Source of the DNA: Nocardia lijiangensis NBRC 108240
GTDB taxonomy: Bacteria; Actinomycetota; Actinomycetes; Mycobacteriales; Mycobacteriaceae
DNA length: 64,000 nt
Reading direction: 5' to 3'
Assembly: GCF_001613045.1 (NCBI RefSeq)
Contig: NZ_BDBP01000058.1
Coordinates: 1-64,000 of the forward strand
Below are positions 23,163 through 31,552 of the stretch, piece after piece. The notes below the pieces were generated by a model, which did no database searches, was not told the origin of the DNA, and worked only from the letters and a program-made list of their open reading frames with translations. Numbering within the stretch: the stretch's first letter is position 1; every line of letters starts with the position of its first letter. A program made the position numbers and the translations under genes.

Positions 23163-23495
23163 CTACTTCGGGATCTCGAGCACGCCCTCTTCCACCGCCC
23201 ACTTGATGGTCTTCTCCAATTGCGGGCAGGTGTCCGGCCGCCCTGGCCCGCCGCCGGACTCGGCGAGCTTGGCGAAGACCGGGCAGTGGGTTTCGGGCGG
23301 CTCGGTCCACTGCACCGAGGTCTGGTGCGAGCTGGATTTGCGCACCAGCACCTGACTCTGGCAGGCCTGACACCGCAACGGTGTCAGGCCCTCCTCCAGA
23401 TAGCGCTGCTTGTCGACCACGGTCTGGGCCTGCACCGCCGCCCGCCGCGCGGGCTGGTCGGCGAAGTCCGGCGCCTTGGCCCAGGTGGCTGCCAT
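23163..23495 (-). CDS. Small Cys-containing protein coupled to kshA
   Basis: 110 residues from ATG 23495, whose first base is shared with the kshA stop (TGATG). Four or more Cys are arranged as CQAC (residues 42-45), THCPVF and DTCPQ, suggesting a zinc or iron site. The sequence PDFADQPARRAAVQAQTVVD precedes it. Strict coupling to kshA implies a role in steroid 9alpha-hydroxylation, for example stability or cofactor loading. This is not the KshB reductase, which is a much larger flavin/2Fe-2S protein not found here. Function unknown. Confidence 0.75.
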   Translation of the reverse strand: MAATWAKAPDFADQPARRAAVQAQTVVDKQRYLEEGLTPLRCQACQSQVLVRKSSSHQTSVQWTEPPETHCPVFAKLAESGGGPGRPDTCPQLEKTIKWAVEEGVLEIPK

Positions 23496-24715
23496 CAGAC
23501 GCCTGCCTCGGCTTCCTTCGTCGCCTGCTCGGCCTCTTCGGCCTCGCGCTTGCGACGCAGATTCTCCGCGACCTCGGCCTCCCACGCCTCGTTCGCCTTG
23601 GTGGTATCCACCTCGAACTCGAAGCGCTGGGTCATCTTCTCCGTCACGTCGGCGGCGTCCACGTAGAACTGGTCGTACCAGCGGCGCAGCTGGTAGACCG
23701 GGCCGTCCTCCTCGCACAGCAGCGGGTTCTCGACCTTGGACTTGTGCTTCCAGATCTCGACGTCCTGCATGAAGCCGACGCTGATGCCCTCGGTCATCTT
23801 CTCGGCCAGCTTGTCGGCCATATCGCCCTCGACGCCCTTCGGCTTCTCCAGCGTGATGCCCCACTGCAGCACGAACGAGTCCTGCGTCACCGGGTAGTGG
23901 CAGTTGATCAGGACGCTCTTGACCTCGTAACCGCTGTAGATGTTGATCAGTGGGTTGATCATGTACGAGGGCCCGAAGTACGAGGCCTCCGACTTCAGCA
24001 GGGTGTCGCCGCCGTACTTGGAGGCCATGCCGATGTCGGGACGACCCTTGGTCTCCAGGAACTGGGTGGCGATGTGTCCCTCGAAGACGTTCTTGAAGTA
24101 CGTCGGGAACGCGAAGTGGATGTAGAAGAAGTGGGCCATGTCGACCACGTTGTCGATGATCTCGCGGCAGTTGGCGCCCTCGATGAGCATCGAGTTCCAC
24201 GTCCAGTCGGTCCACCCGCTGTCGAGCTGGTCGGTCGGGTTGCCGTCCGCGTCGGTGTAGGGGCCCTCGATGTGCGGGATGGTGATCTCCGCGGGAGGCT
24301 GGTTGCCCTCGTGGTCGTGCCAGACGAACAGCTGACCGTTGCGTTCGAGGGTGGTCCACTTCCTGGTGCGCGCGAGCGGCGGGACGCGCCGCGCGTAGGG
24401 GATGGAACTGCACTTGCCGTTGACGCCGGACCAGCGCCAGTCGTGGAACGGGCAGGCGATGTCGTCGCCCTTGACCTCGCCCATGCTCAGGTCGCCGCCC
24501 ATGTGCCTGCAGTAGGCGTCGAGTACCCGCAGTTCGCCTGCGCTGTCGACCCAGACCACCAGCTTGGTGCCGAACACGTTCACCGCATGCGGCTTACCGT
24601 CCCGGAACGTCTTGGCCAGGCCGAGGCAATGCCATCCCCGTGCATAGCGGGTCGGCGCGGAGCCCACATCCAGCTCCCTGACCTTCGCACCGCTCCCTTT
24701 CGGGGTAACTGCCAT
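23495..24715 (-). CDS. kshA: 3-ketosteroid 9alpha-monooxygenase, oxygenase component
   Basis: 406 residues from ATG 24715, preceded by GGAGGAGG. The Rieske [2Fe-2S] site is C69-x-H71 and C88-x2-H91. The mononuclear iron site is in DNVVDMAHFFYIHF (H195, H200), with a later Asp near DVEIWKHKSK. KshA with the reductase KshB hydroxylates androstadienedione at C9, which with 1,2-desaturation by KstD opens ring B. The Glu/Ala-rich C-terminal extension makes it slightly longer than the 386-residue M. tuberculosis protein. It diverges from hsaA; a KstR box (24739-24752) lies 24 bases upstream. Confidence 0.96.
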   Translation of the reverse strand: MAVTPKGSGAKVRELDVGSAPTRYARGWHCLGLAKTFRDGKPHAVNVFGTKLVVWVDSAGELRVLDAYCRHMGGDLSMGEVKGDDIACPFHDWRWSGVNGKCSSIPYARRVPPLARTRKWTTLERNGQLFVWHDHEGNQPPAEITIPHIEGPYTDADGNPTDQLDSGWTDWTWNSMLIEGANCREIIDNVVDMAHFFYIHFAFPTYFKNVFEGHIATQFLETKGRPDIGMASKYGGDTLLKSEASYFGPSYMINPLINIYSGYEVKSVLINCHYPVTQDSFVLQWGITLEKPKGVEGDMADKLAEKMTEGISVGFMQDVEIWKHKSKVENPLLCEEDGPVYQLRRWYDQFYVDAADVTEKMTQRFEFEVDTTKANEAWEAEVAENLRRKREAEEAEQATKEAEAGV

Positions 24716-24738
24716 CGCGATTCCTCCTCCTTCTGTAC

Positions 24739-24752
24739 TAGAACACGTTACA
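24739..24752. promoter_or_regulatory. KstR box upstream of kshA
   Basis: TAGAACACGTTACA matches the KstR consensus TnnAACnnGTTnnA fully. KstR is released by 3-oxo-cholestenoyl-CoA-type ligands in related organisms, so kshA should be induced during sterol growth. Confidence 0.85.
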
Positions 24753-24841
24753 AAAATGTCGGGTTCCATGCCAGCGATTCGGCTCACTTCCTGCGCATGT
24801 CCATCTACGACCTGCGATGAACGCCGGTTCTCGACAGAAAT

Positions 24842-24855
24842 AAGAACCTGTTCTA
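24842..24855. promoter_or_regulatory. KstR box upstream of hsaA
   Basis: AAGAACCTGTTCTA differs from TnnAACnnGTTnnA only in the first base; the inner AGAACCTGTTCT is a near-perfect palindrome. It ends 13 bases before the first possible hsaA start codon. Confidence 0.78.
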
Positions 24856-24868
24856 GTCTCAGAGGCAA

Positions 24869-26074
24869 ATGAGTACCGGTTACCAATCCGAGGCAGGAGC
24901 AGGTCCCGAGATGACGCAAGAAGTGACCGAGCGGGTCGAAGCGCTGTTGCCGACGCTGCGTGAGCGCGCGCAAGAGGCCGAGGACCTGCGGCGCATCCCC
25001 GACGAATCGATCAAGGCGCTCCAAGAGACGGGCTTCTTCCGGCTGCTGCAGCCCAAGCAGTGGGGCGGACACGCCGCCGATCCGGTCGTCTTCTACGACA
25101 CCGTGCGCAAGCTGGCCAGCGCGTGCGGGTCCACCGGCTGGGTGGCGGGCATCGTCGGTGTGCACAACTGGCACCTCGCGCTGTTCGACCAGCAGGCGCA
25201 AGAGGACGTGTGGGGCGAGGACACCGAAGTGCGGATCTCCTCCTCCTACGCCCCGATGGGCGCGGGCACCGTCGTGGACGGCGGCTACATCGTCAAGGGC
25301 GCGTGGGCCTGGTCCTCGGGCTCCGACCACGCCACCTGGGCGGTGCTCGGCGGTCCGGTCATCAAGGACGGTAAGCCGGTGGACTTCGGTAGCTTCCTCA
25401 TCCCCCGCACCGACTACCGGATCGACGACGTGTGGAACGTGGTCGGCCTGCGCGGCACCGGCTCCAATACCGTTGTGGTGGAGGACGTTTTCGTGCCGTC
25501 GCACCGGTTCCTCAGCTTCCGCGCGATGAGCGAGCTGAAATCGCCCGGCCTGGCACAGAACCCGGACCCGGTCTACAAGATGCCGTGGGGCACCATCCAT
25601 CCCACCACCATCTCCGCGCCGATCGTCGGCATGGCCTACGGCGCCTACGCGGCGCACGTCGAGCACCAGGGCAAGCGGGTGCGCGCGGCCTTCGCGGGCG
25701 AGAAGGCCAAGGACGATCCGTTCACCAAGGTCCGGGTCGCCGAGGCCTCCAGCGACATCGACGCCGCGTGGCGCCAGCTCTCCGGCAACGTCGCCGACGA
25801 ATACGCGCTGCTGGTGGCGGGCAAGGACATTCCGTTCGACCTGCGGGTGCGGGCCCGCCGCGACCAGGTGCGCGCCACCGGACGGGCGATCGCCTCCATC
25901 GACAAGCTCTTCGAAGCCTCGGGCGCCACCGCGCTGGCCAACGGCACTCCGCTGCAGCGCTTCTGGCGCGACGCGCACGCGGGCCGGGTGCACGCGGCCA
26001 ACGATCCCGAGCGCGCCTATGTCATGTACGGCACCCACGAGTTCGGACTTCCGGTGACCGACGGGATGGTGTGA
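24869..26074 (+). CDS. hsaA: 3-HSA hydroxylase, oxygenase component
   Basis: 401 residues from ATG 24869; ATG 24911 gives 387 residues and has AGGAG upstream, so either may be used. It belongs to the flavin-dependent monooxygenases with an acyl-CoA-dehydrogenase fold. The segments STGWVAGIVGVHNWHLALFD, RISSSYAPMGAGTV and YKMPWGTIHPTTISAPIVGM are near-identical to M. tuberculosis HsaA. It hydroxylates the phenolic ring A of 3-HSA to the catechol 3,4-DHSA using FMNH2 from HsaB. It is the first gene of hsaADCB. Confidence 0.97.
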   Translation: MSTGYQSEAGAGPEMTQEVTERVEALLPTLRERAQEAEDLRRIPDESIKALQETGFFRLLQPKQWGGHAADPVVFYDTVRKLASACGSTGWVAGIVGVHNWHLALFDQQAQEDVWGEDTEVRISSSYAPMGAGTVVDGGYIVKGAWAWSSGSDHATWAVLGGPVIKDGKPVDFGSFLIPRTDYRIDDVWNVVGLRGTGSNTVVVEDVFVPSHRFLSFRAMSELKSPGLAQNPDPVYKMPWGTIHPTTISAPIVGMAYGAYAAHVEHQGKRVRAAFAGEKAKDDPFTKVRVAEASSDIDAAWRQLSGNVADEYALLVAGKDIPFDLRVRARRDQVRATGRAIASIDKLFEASGATALANGTPLQRFWRDAHAGRVHAANDPERAYVMYGTHEFGLPVTDGMV

Positions 26075-26078
26075 CATC

Positions 26079-26960
26079 GTGACCACCACCGCTGAACTCA
26101 CCTACGAATCGACCTCGCGCTACGCGCAGGTCCGCCCGGATCTGCGGCTGCACTACCACGAGGCGGGCAGCGGCAACGGGCCGACGATCGTGCTGCTGCA
26201 CGGCGGCGGGCCGGGCGCGTCGTCGTGGTCGAATTTCGCACGCAACATCCCCGTGCTGGCGCAGAATTTCCATGTGCTCGCGGTGGATCAGCCGGGTTTC
26301 GGGAAGTCGGACAAGCCTGTCGACCACCCGCAGTACTTCGCGCACTCCGCGTCGGCGCTGAAGGATCTGCTCGACCACCTGGAGATCACCGACCGGGTGC
26401 ACATCCTCGGCAATTCGCTCGGCGGCGGCGCCGCGGTCCGGTTCGCGCTCGACAACCCGGACCGCGCGGGCAAGCTGGTGCTGATGGGCCCCGGCGGGCT
26501 GAGCCTCAACGCCTTCGCGCCGGACCCGACCGAGGGCGTGAAGCTGCTCTCGCGCTTCAACTTCGAGCCGACAAGGGCGAATCTCGAAGCGTTCCTGCGG
26601 ATCATGGTCTTCGATCAGAAGCTGATCACCGAAGAACTCATCGACGAGCGCTTCGAATCGGCCAAGACCCCCGAGGCGCTGGCCGCGACCCGCGCCATGG
26701 GCAAGTCGTTCTCCGGGCCCGATTTCGAGCTCGGCATGCTGTGGCGCGACGCCTACAAGCTGCGCCAGCCGGTGCTGCTCATCTGGGGCCGGGAAGACCG
26801 GGTCAACCCGCTCGACGGCGCCATCATCGCCACCAAGATGATCCCGCGGGTGCAGCTGCACGTGTTCGGCGGCTGCGGCCACTGGGCCCAGCTGGAGAAG
26901 TTCCACGAATTCAACCGGCTGGCAACGGACTTCCTGTCCGGATCCGGCAAGGAGAAGTAG
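26079..26960 (+). CDS. hsaD: 4,9-DSHA hydrolase (meta-cleavage product hydrolase)
   Basis: 293 residues from GTG 26079, 4 bases after hsaA. Alpha/beta hydrolase with the oxyanion motif LLHGGGPGA, nucleophile S113 in GNSLGG, D240 (GREDRVNP) and H268 (GGCGHW), one position off the known M. tuberculosis triad S114/D241/H269. It cleaves the ring-A meta-fission product to HIP (DOHNAA) and 2-hydroxyhexa-2,4-dienoate. Confidence 0.97.
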   Translation: MTTTAELTYESTSRYAQVRPDLRLHYHEAGSGNGPTIVLLHGGGPGASSWSNFARNIPVLAQNFHVLAVDQPGFGKSDKPVDHPQYFAHSASALKDLLDHLEITDRVHILGNSLGGGAAVRFALDNPDRAGKLVLMGPGGLSLNAFAPDPTEGVKLLSRFNFEPTRANLEAFLRIMVFDQKLITEELIDERFESAKTPEALAATRAMGKSFSGPDFELGMLWRDAYKLRQPVLLIWGREDRVNPLDGAIIATKMIPRVQLHVFGGCGHWAQLEKFHEFNRLATDFLSGSGKEK

Positions 26961-26962
26961 AC

Positions 26963-27868
26963 ATGGGCATTCGATCGCTCGGCTATCTGCGCATCGAGGC
27001 CACCGATATGGCGGCCTGGCGCGAGTACGGCCTCAAGGTGCTCGGCATGGTGGAGGGCAAGGGTTCGGTCCCGGACGCCCTCTACCTGCGAATGGACGAA
27101 TTCCCGGCCCGGCTGGTGATCGTCCCCGGCGACAAGGACCGGCTGCAGGTCTCCGGCTGGGAGACCGCCAATGCCGCAGAGCTGCAAGACATCCGGGATC
27201 GCTTGGACGCCGCGGGCGTGCCCTACAAGGAGGGCAGCGCGGCGGAGAAGGCCGACCGGCGCGTCTACGAGCTGATCAGCTTCGAAGACCCGTCCGGCAA
27301 CGTGCTCGAGGCGTTCCACGGCGTCGCGCTGGAGCACCGGCGGGTGGTCAGCCCGTACGGGCACCGGTTCGTCACCGAGGAGCAGGGTCTGGGCCACGTG
27401 GTGCTCAGCACCTCCGACGACAAGGCCGCGCTGGAGTTCTACCGCGACGTGCTCGGCTTCCGGCTGCGTGACTCGATGCGGCTGCCACCGCAGATGGTCG
27501 GCCGTCCCGCCGACGGCGAGCCGGCCTGGCTGCGGTTCTTCGGCTGCAATCCGCGGCACCACTCGCTGGCGTTCCTGCCGATGCCGACCCCCAGCGGCAT
27601 CGTCCACCTCATGCTCGAGGTGGAGAACGCCGACGATGTCGGCCTCTGCCTGGATCGCGCGCTGCGCAAGAAGGTCAAGATGTCGGCCAGCCTCGGCAGG
27701 CACGTCAACGACAAGATGCTGTCCTTCTACATGAAGACGCCCGGCGGCTTCGATGTCGAATTCGGCTGCGAGGGTTTGGAAGTCGACGACCACGACTGGA
27801 TCGCCAGGGAGTCCACCGCCGTGAGCCTGTGGGGCCACGACTTCACGGTGGGCCAGCGCCAGCAATGA
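26963..27868 (+). CDS. hsaC: 3,4-DHSA extradiol dioxygenase
   Basis: 301 residues from ATG 26963, 2 bases after hsaD. Two-domain vicinal-oxygen-chelate (type I extradiol) dioxygenase. The Fe(II) ligands by position are H145 (GLGHVV), H215 (GIVHLM) and E266 (FDVEFG). It performs meta-cleavage of catechol ring A of 3,4-DHSA. The stop overlaps hsaB (ATGA). Confidence 0.97.
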   Translation: MGIRSLGYLRIEATDMAAWREYGLKVLGMVEGKGSVPDALYLRMDEFPARLVIVPGDKDRLQVSGWETANAAELQDIRDRLDAAGVPYKEGSAAEKADRRVYELISFEDPSGNVLEAFHGVALEHRRVVSPYGHRFVTEEQGLGHVVLSTSDDKAALEFYRDVLGFRLRDSMRLPPQMVGRPADGEPAWLRFFGCNPRHHSLAFLPMPTPSGIVHLMLEVENADDVGLCLDRALRKKVKMSASLGRHVNDKMLSFYMKTPGGFDVEFGCEGLEVDDHDWIARESTAVSLWGHDFTVGQRQQ

Positions 27869-28479
27869 CCGACAGGGTGAGCGAGCCTGCGATGGAGACG
27901 AAAGTGACCACTGACGCGAATCCGGTGATCGATCCGCGCCAGTTCCGAAATGTGCTCGGGCAGTTCTGCACCGGCATCACCGTCATCACCGCCTTCGGCG
28001 ATGACGCGGCGCCGATCGGCTTCGCCTGTCAATCGTTCGCCGCCCTGTCCCTCGAACCGCCGCTGGTGCTGTTCTGCCCCACCAAGGCATCACGCTCCTG
28101 GGCGGCGATCGAGAAGGCCGGACGCTTCTGCGTCAACATTCTCGCCGAGGAGCAACAGCAGCTGTGTGCCCGTTTCGGTTCCCGCGAACCCGACAAGTTC
28201 GCCGGAATCGCTTGGCACACTTCTGAACTGGAGCTCCCGGTTTTGGACGACGCGCTGGCCACGATCCAGTGCACGGTGGACAGCGTCGTCGACGGCGGCG
28301 ATCACTACATCGTGATCGGCCGCGTGCAGGTCCTGTCGGAGTCCACGGACTCCGGCAGGCCCCTGCTGTTCTACCGCGGTCAGTACACCGCCATCGAGCC
28401 GGAGAAGACTGTGCCCGCGCCGTGGCGCGCCGATCTCGACCACTTCCTCACCACGACCACGCTGGACACCTGGTTGTAG
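27865..28479 (+). CDS. hsaB: 3-HSA hydroxylase, flavin reductase component
   Basis: 204 residues from ATG 27865 (ATGA overlap with hsaC). Flavin-reductase-like split barrel: FRNVLGQFCTGITVITAF, GFACQSFAALSLEPPLVLFC, RFCVNILAEEQQQLC and DGGDHYIVIGRV are the family landmarks. It supplies reduced flavin to HsaA. It is the last gene of the operon; two inverted copies of the 25-nt repeat follow directly. Confidence 0.96.
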   Translation: MTDRVSEPAMETKVTTDANPVIDPRQFRNVLGQFCTGITVITAFGDDAAPIGFACQSFAALSLEPPLVLFCPTKASRSWAAIEKAGRFCVNILAEEQQQLCARFGSREPDKFAGIAWHTSELELPVLDDALATIQCTVDSVVDGGDHYIVIGRVQVLSESTDSGRPLLFYRGQYTAIEPEKTVPAPWRADLDHFLTTTTLDTWL

Positions 28480-28560
28480 GCGTACCTCCGCCCTCGTTCC
28501 GGCCGTGCGCGGGCTGGGGCGGATCGCGTCCGATCGGCGTACCTCCGCTTTCGCTCGGCC
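28480..28560. repeat. Two inverted copies of the 25-nt intergenic repeat
   Basis: GCGTACCTCCGCCCTCGTTC + CGGCC at 28480-28504 and GCGTACCTCCGCTTTCGCTC + GGCC at 28537-28560. These are reverse complements, with a few changes, of the units at 23102 and 23138. The stretch after each copy is also related (GGCCGTGCGCGGGC at 28501, GGCCGTGCTCGGGC at 28598, each followed by GGAT and GCGTC), so the repeat is longer than 25 nt at this end. Confidence 0.72.
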
Positions 28561-28622
28561 GTGGGCTGCCTCTGGCAGTGTCAGTACAGCCGTAGCTGCG
28601 GCCGTGCTCGGGCCGGATTGCG

Positions 28623-29381
28623 TCAGAAGTAGGCGTTCCCCTGGTCGGCGGCCACGAACTGCGCCCACGTCTGCGTGCCGTCGGTGTGGTCGGGGCAAGT
28701 GTTCCGGCCTTCGCGGAACGCCCGCGCGATCTCGCCCGGCGCGGGAATGCGGACGACACGGCGCGGCCGCGACCTGATCGTGCGCCAGGTTTGCGCAAGC
28801 TCCCCCAAAGTCAGCACCTCGGGGCCGCCGAAATCGGTTGCGCGGCCGAGCGGCGGGCCCTGGATCAGTTCGGCGGCGCGTGCCGCCACGTCCGTCGCGG
28901 CGACCGGCTGGAATCGAAAGTCGGTGGGCAGCGGCGCGATCGGCAGACGTTCCACGCGGTACATGATGGCGGCGATCAATTCGTGGAACTGGGTTGCACG
29001 CAGAATCGTGTGCGGCACAGCGCTTTCGGTGATCAGCTGCTCGCAGGCGAGCTTGTTGCGGTAGTAGCGGTACGGAATGCGCTCGATGCCGACGATCGAG
29101 ATGTAGAGCAGGTGATCGACGCCCGTCGCGGCCGCGAGGAGATTGCGGGTCTGCTCGACATCGGGTCCGCCGGATTTGCGGAAATCCGAGGCCGCGTGCA
29201 CGACGGCGTCCACACCCGCGACAGCCTCCGCCACGCCTTCGCCCGTCCGCAGGTCGCCCACATGCGTGCCGGCACCCGGGCGGCGCGAGAGAACCCGCAC
29301 GTCGTGCCCCTCCCGGCGCAGCAGCGCCACGATGTGCTTGCCCAGCGCGCCGGTGCCCCCGGCGACAAGAATGTTACCCAT
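28623..29381 (-). CDS. NmrA-like NAD(P)-binding protein
   Basis: 252 residues from ATG 29381. Rossmann motif ILVAGGTGALGKHIVALLRR (G-G-T-G-x-x-G), then VLSRRPGAGTHVGDLRTGEG and YISIVGIERIPYRYYRNKLA, where a Y-x3-K-like YYRNK is present. It belongs to the atypical short-chain dehydrogenase/NmrA group, whose members are often redox sensors or epimerase-like enzymes. It converges on hsaB across the repeat region. Substrate unknown. Confidence 0.9.
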   Translation of the reverse strand: MGNILVAGGTGALGKHIVALLRREGHDVRVLSRRPGAGTHVGDLRTGEGVAEAVAGVDAVVHAASDFRKSGGPDVEQTRNLLAAATGVDHLLYISIVGIERIPYRYYRNKLACEQLITESAVPHTILRATQFHELIAAIMYRVERLPIAPLPTDFRFQPVAATDVAARAAELIQGPPLGRATDFGGPEVLTLGELAQTWRTIRSRPRRVVRIPAPGEIARAFREGRNTCPDHTDGTQTWAQFVAADQGNAYF

Positions 29382-29518
29382 GAGTAACTTCTACTCCGCA
29401 ACCCTCGGGCGACACAAGTGCCCGGCGGCGCAAATTCGGTAACAAAGTGCTCAATCGGTGAGCAGTTATGAGCGGAAAATCGTTAAGTGAGACCGCCCCT
29501 CGCACCACGGGAGACGCC

Positions 29519-30082
29519 ATGAACGACACCGAGATCTACACCTTCACCGACTCCGCCCACTGGGAGTCGTGGCTCGAGGCCAATTACGACGGGTCGACCG
29601 GCGTCTGGCTGAAGATCGCGAAGAAGCACGCGGCAGGCGCCACGATCACCATCACCGAGGCACTCGACGGCGCCCTCTGCTACGGCTGGATCGACAGCCA
29701 CCGCCGCGGCCTCGACGACGATCACTACCTGCAGCGCTACTCCCCGCGCCGCCCGAAGAGCCCGTGGTCGCAGGTCAATGTCGGCAAGGTGGAAGCCTTG
29801 ATCGCCGCGGGACGGCTGCGCGAACCCGGCTGGGCGGCGGTTCGCGCGGCGCGCGCCGACGGCCGATGGTCGGCCGCCTACGAACCCCAGCGCAGCGCGA
29901 CCGTTCCCGCGGATCTGTCGGCCGCGCTGGCGGGAAACCCGCGGGCACACAAGAGATTCGAAGAACTCGACCGGACCGGGCGATACGCGCTGTTGCTCCA
30001 GCTGATGAAGACGCGCACGGACGCCGAACGCGCCGCGCGACTGGGGCGCATAATCGACGAACTCGAGCGCGCCGCCTGCTGA
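29519..30082 (+). CDS. YdeI/OmpD-associated family protein
   Basis: 187 residues from ATG 29519 with GGGAGA upstream; the longer form from 29468 lacks such a signal. Family signatures: HWESWLEANYDGSTGVWLKI, ALDGALCYGWIDSHRRGLDD, QRYSPRRPKSPWSQVN and a C-terminal KTRTDAERAARLGRIIDELE. Members are linked to resistance to bacteriocins or membrane stress, but the biochemical role is unclear. It stands alone on this strand. Confidence 0.9.
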   Translation: MNDTEIYTFTDSAHWESWLEANYDGSTGVWLKIAKKHAAGATITITEALDGALCYGWIDSHRRGLDDDHYLQRYSPRRPKSPWSQVNVGKVEALIAAGRLREPGWAAVRAARADGRWSAAYEPQRSATVPADLSAALAGNPRAHKRFEELDRTGRYALLLQLMKTRTDAERAARLGRIIDELERAAC

Positions 30083-30130
30083 TCCGCGCACCCGGGCGAC
30101 GTCAACCCTCGCGCCCTCCGCATCGCGCGG

Positions 30131-30528
30131 TCATACCGCGATGATCTCCACCATGCTGTCGAGTCCCCGGAAGTCCGCGCTGTTACGCGTGAACAACGGC
30201 AGATTGTTCGCGGATGCGATCGCCGCGATCAACAGATCCATCCGCCTGGGGCGTGGGTCTCGATTGGCGGCGATGGTGAGCGCCACCAGGGTTCCGTATC
30301 GGGTCGCGGCATCCTCGTCGAAAGGAAGTGGGTCGAAGTCGACGATCGCAGCACCCAATTGCTCCGATCGCGCCGCCCGAGTCACAGCGTCTTTCGCCAT
30401 GGCGACACCCTGGTTGAGCTCGGCCAAGGTGCCTGGTCAGGTGCCGAAGGCAGCACCTCGGGATCGAGATCTGCCGAGTCCAGGTAAGTGCAGGTGTCCA
30501 GCACTCCAACCGACCGGCGCTCGCTCAC
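30131..30528 (-). pseudogene. vapC: vapC, inactivated by a frameshift
   Basis: GTG 30528 overlaps the vapB stop (GTGA) and begins SERRSVGVLDTCTYLDSADL, then DPEVLPSAPDQ, the start of a PIN domain. The frame then shifts: the rest (LAELNQGVAMAKDAVTRAAR ... MDLLIAAIASANNLPLFTRN ... FRGLDSMVEIIAV) is in another frame from about 30427 downward. Adding one base in the CAGGCACCTTGG stretch near 30435 would restore PDQ-VT-LAELNQG, a normal PIN sequence. A one-base deletion is therefore the simplest reading. Residual translation would give a truncated, probably inactive toxin. Confidence 0.85.
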
Positions 30529-30800
30529 CGGCCGGCGCCCCACGGATCCTCGTCGCCGATCCGATCCTCGGATCCGAAGAATTCATCCGCCTCGCGGCGC
30601 ATCGCCGCATAGTCCACCCGCGGCAGTCTGCGATGCCGAGCCACCAACTCCTCTGCCGTGCGCCACCGCTTTCGGCTGACCGGCCGCACCTCGGCGACCT
30701 CGATACCGTTGCGCGTCACGCGGAAGGTTTCACCGGCCTCGACCGCGTCCATCACCGCCGCGAAATTGTTGCGGAACTCCCGCTGCGTGATCAGCTTCAT
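30525..30800 (-). CDS. Antitoxin of the vapBC module (Phd/YefM-like)
   Basis: 91 residues from ATG 30800. KLITQREFRNNFAAVMDAVE, then AGETFRVTRNGIEVAEVRPV, is the Phd/YefM-type DNA-binding fold; the C-terminal RRLPRVDYAAMRREADEFFG would wrap the toxin. The ORF is open further upstream, but a conserved start is at MKLITQ. Its toxin partner is frameshifted, so the antitoxin persists without need. Confidence 0.88.
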   Translation of the reverse strand: MKLITQREFRNNFAAVMDAVEAGETFRVTRNGIEVAEVRPVSRKRWRTAEELVARHRRLPRVDYAAMRREADEFFGSEDRIGDEDPWGAGR

Positions 30801-30852
30801 TGCACCAGTGTGGCCCCTGTTGCGACATGCGGCTGCGCTGGACGCCACGGCC

Positions 30853-31416
30853 TCAGCGCTCAGGACGTTCGAGCAGGAACGCCGACGCCAGGGCAACCAC
30901 CTCGCGACGACTGCGATCGCCGTGGTCGGCGGCCAGCAGGTGTTTGCCGACAGCGAGGCAGAACGCGAGCATGCTGCGTGCCTCGATGTCGTCGGGGTCG
31001 GTGCAGTAGGTCCCGAACAATCGGCGCAGATAGCCCATCCGCTCGTTGTCCACCCGGCGCAGCCGCTCGGCGACTGCCTCGTCGCGCCGGGCCCAGTCGC
31101 GCACGGCCAGGTCGATCGGTCGCAGGCGATCGTCGGAGAAGGTGAGCAGGCCCGCGCGCTGGATCTTCGTCCGCGCGTCGCCGCCCTCCTGCTCGACCTG
31201 CTCGATCACCGCCTCGGTGCTCTCGCGTTCCCACGTGTCGAGCATTTCCTCCAGCAGGGCGTTGCGGTCGGCGAAGTGGCCGTAGAAGCCGCCCTTGGTG
31301 ACGCCGAGCGCCGTGGCGAGGCTCTCGATCCGTACGGCGTCGGGGCCGCCCGCCGCGAGGGCGGTGAGCCCCTGCTCGATCCATCGGCTGCGGGGTGTCC
31401 GTGTGACGGCGACCAT
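30853..31416 (-). CDS. TetR-family regulator
   Basis: 187 residues from ATG 31416. HTH: IESLATALGVTKGGFYGHFA, followed by DRNALLEEMLDTWERES. The C-terminal domain matches the TetR_C group seen in regulators with KGGFYGHF motifs. It diverges from the monooxygenase gene at 31553; the palindrome TATACG-GCAA-CGTATA (31473-31488) between them is the probable operator. Confidence 0.92.
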   Translation of the reverse strand: MVAVTRTPRSRWIEQGLTALAAGGPDAVRIESLATALGVTKGGFYGHFADRNALLEEMLDTWERESTEAVIEQVEQEGGDARTKIQRAGLLTFSDDRLRPIDLAVRDWARRDEAVAERLRRVDNERMGYLRRLFGTYCTDPDDIEARSMLAFCLAVGKHLLAADHGDRSRREVVALASAFLLERPER

Positions 31417-31472
31417 GCCATCAGTATCGCCGAGGGTGTCGACACCGCGGCGGCAGCGGTCTACGATCGATG

Positions 31473-31488
31473 TATACGGCAACGTATA
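31473..31488. promoter_or_regulatory. TetR operator
   Basis: TATACGGCAACGTATA, arms TATACG and CGTATA around GCAA, placed in the 136-base region between the divergent TetR and monooxygenase genes. Confidence 0.65.
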
Positions 31489-31552
31489 TTTGAAACCTGT
31501 TGCGGCATAATTGAATTCATAATGTCGCAGGCTGCCGCGAAAGGAGTCCGAC

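Noticed and set aside
24716..26101. Long N-terminal extension of kshA through hsaA
   Set aside because: The frame is open but reads through the divergent hsaA gene on the other strand; a strong ribosome site (GGAGGAGG) and the conserved start are at 24715.
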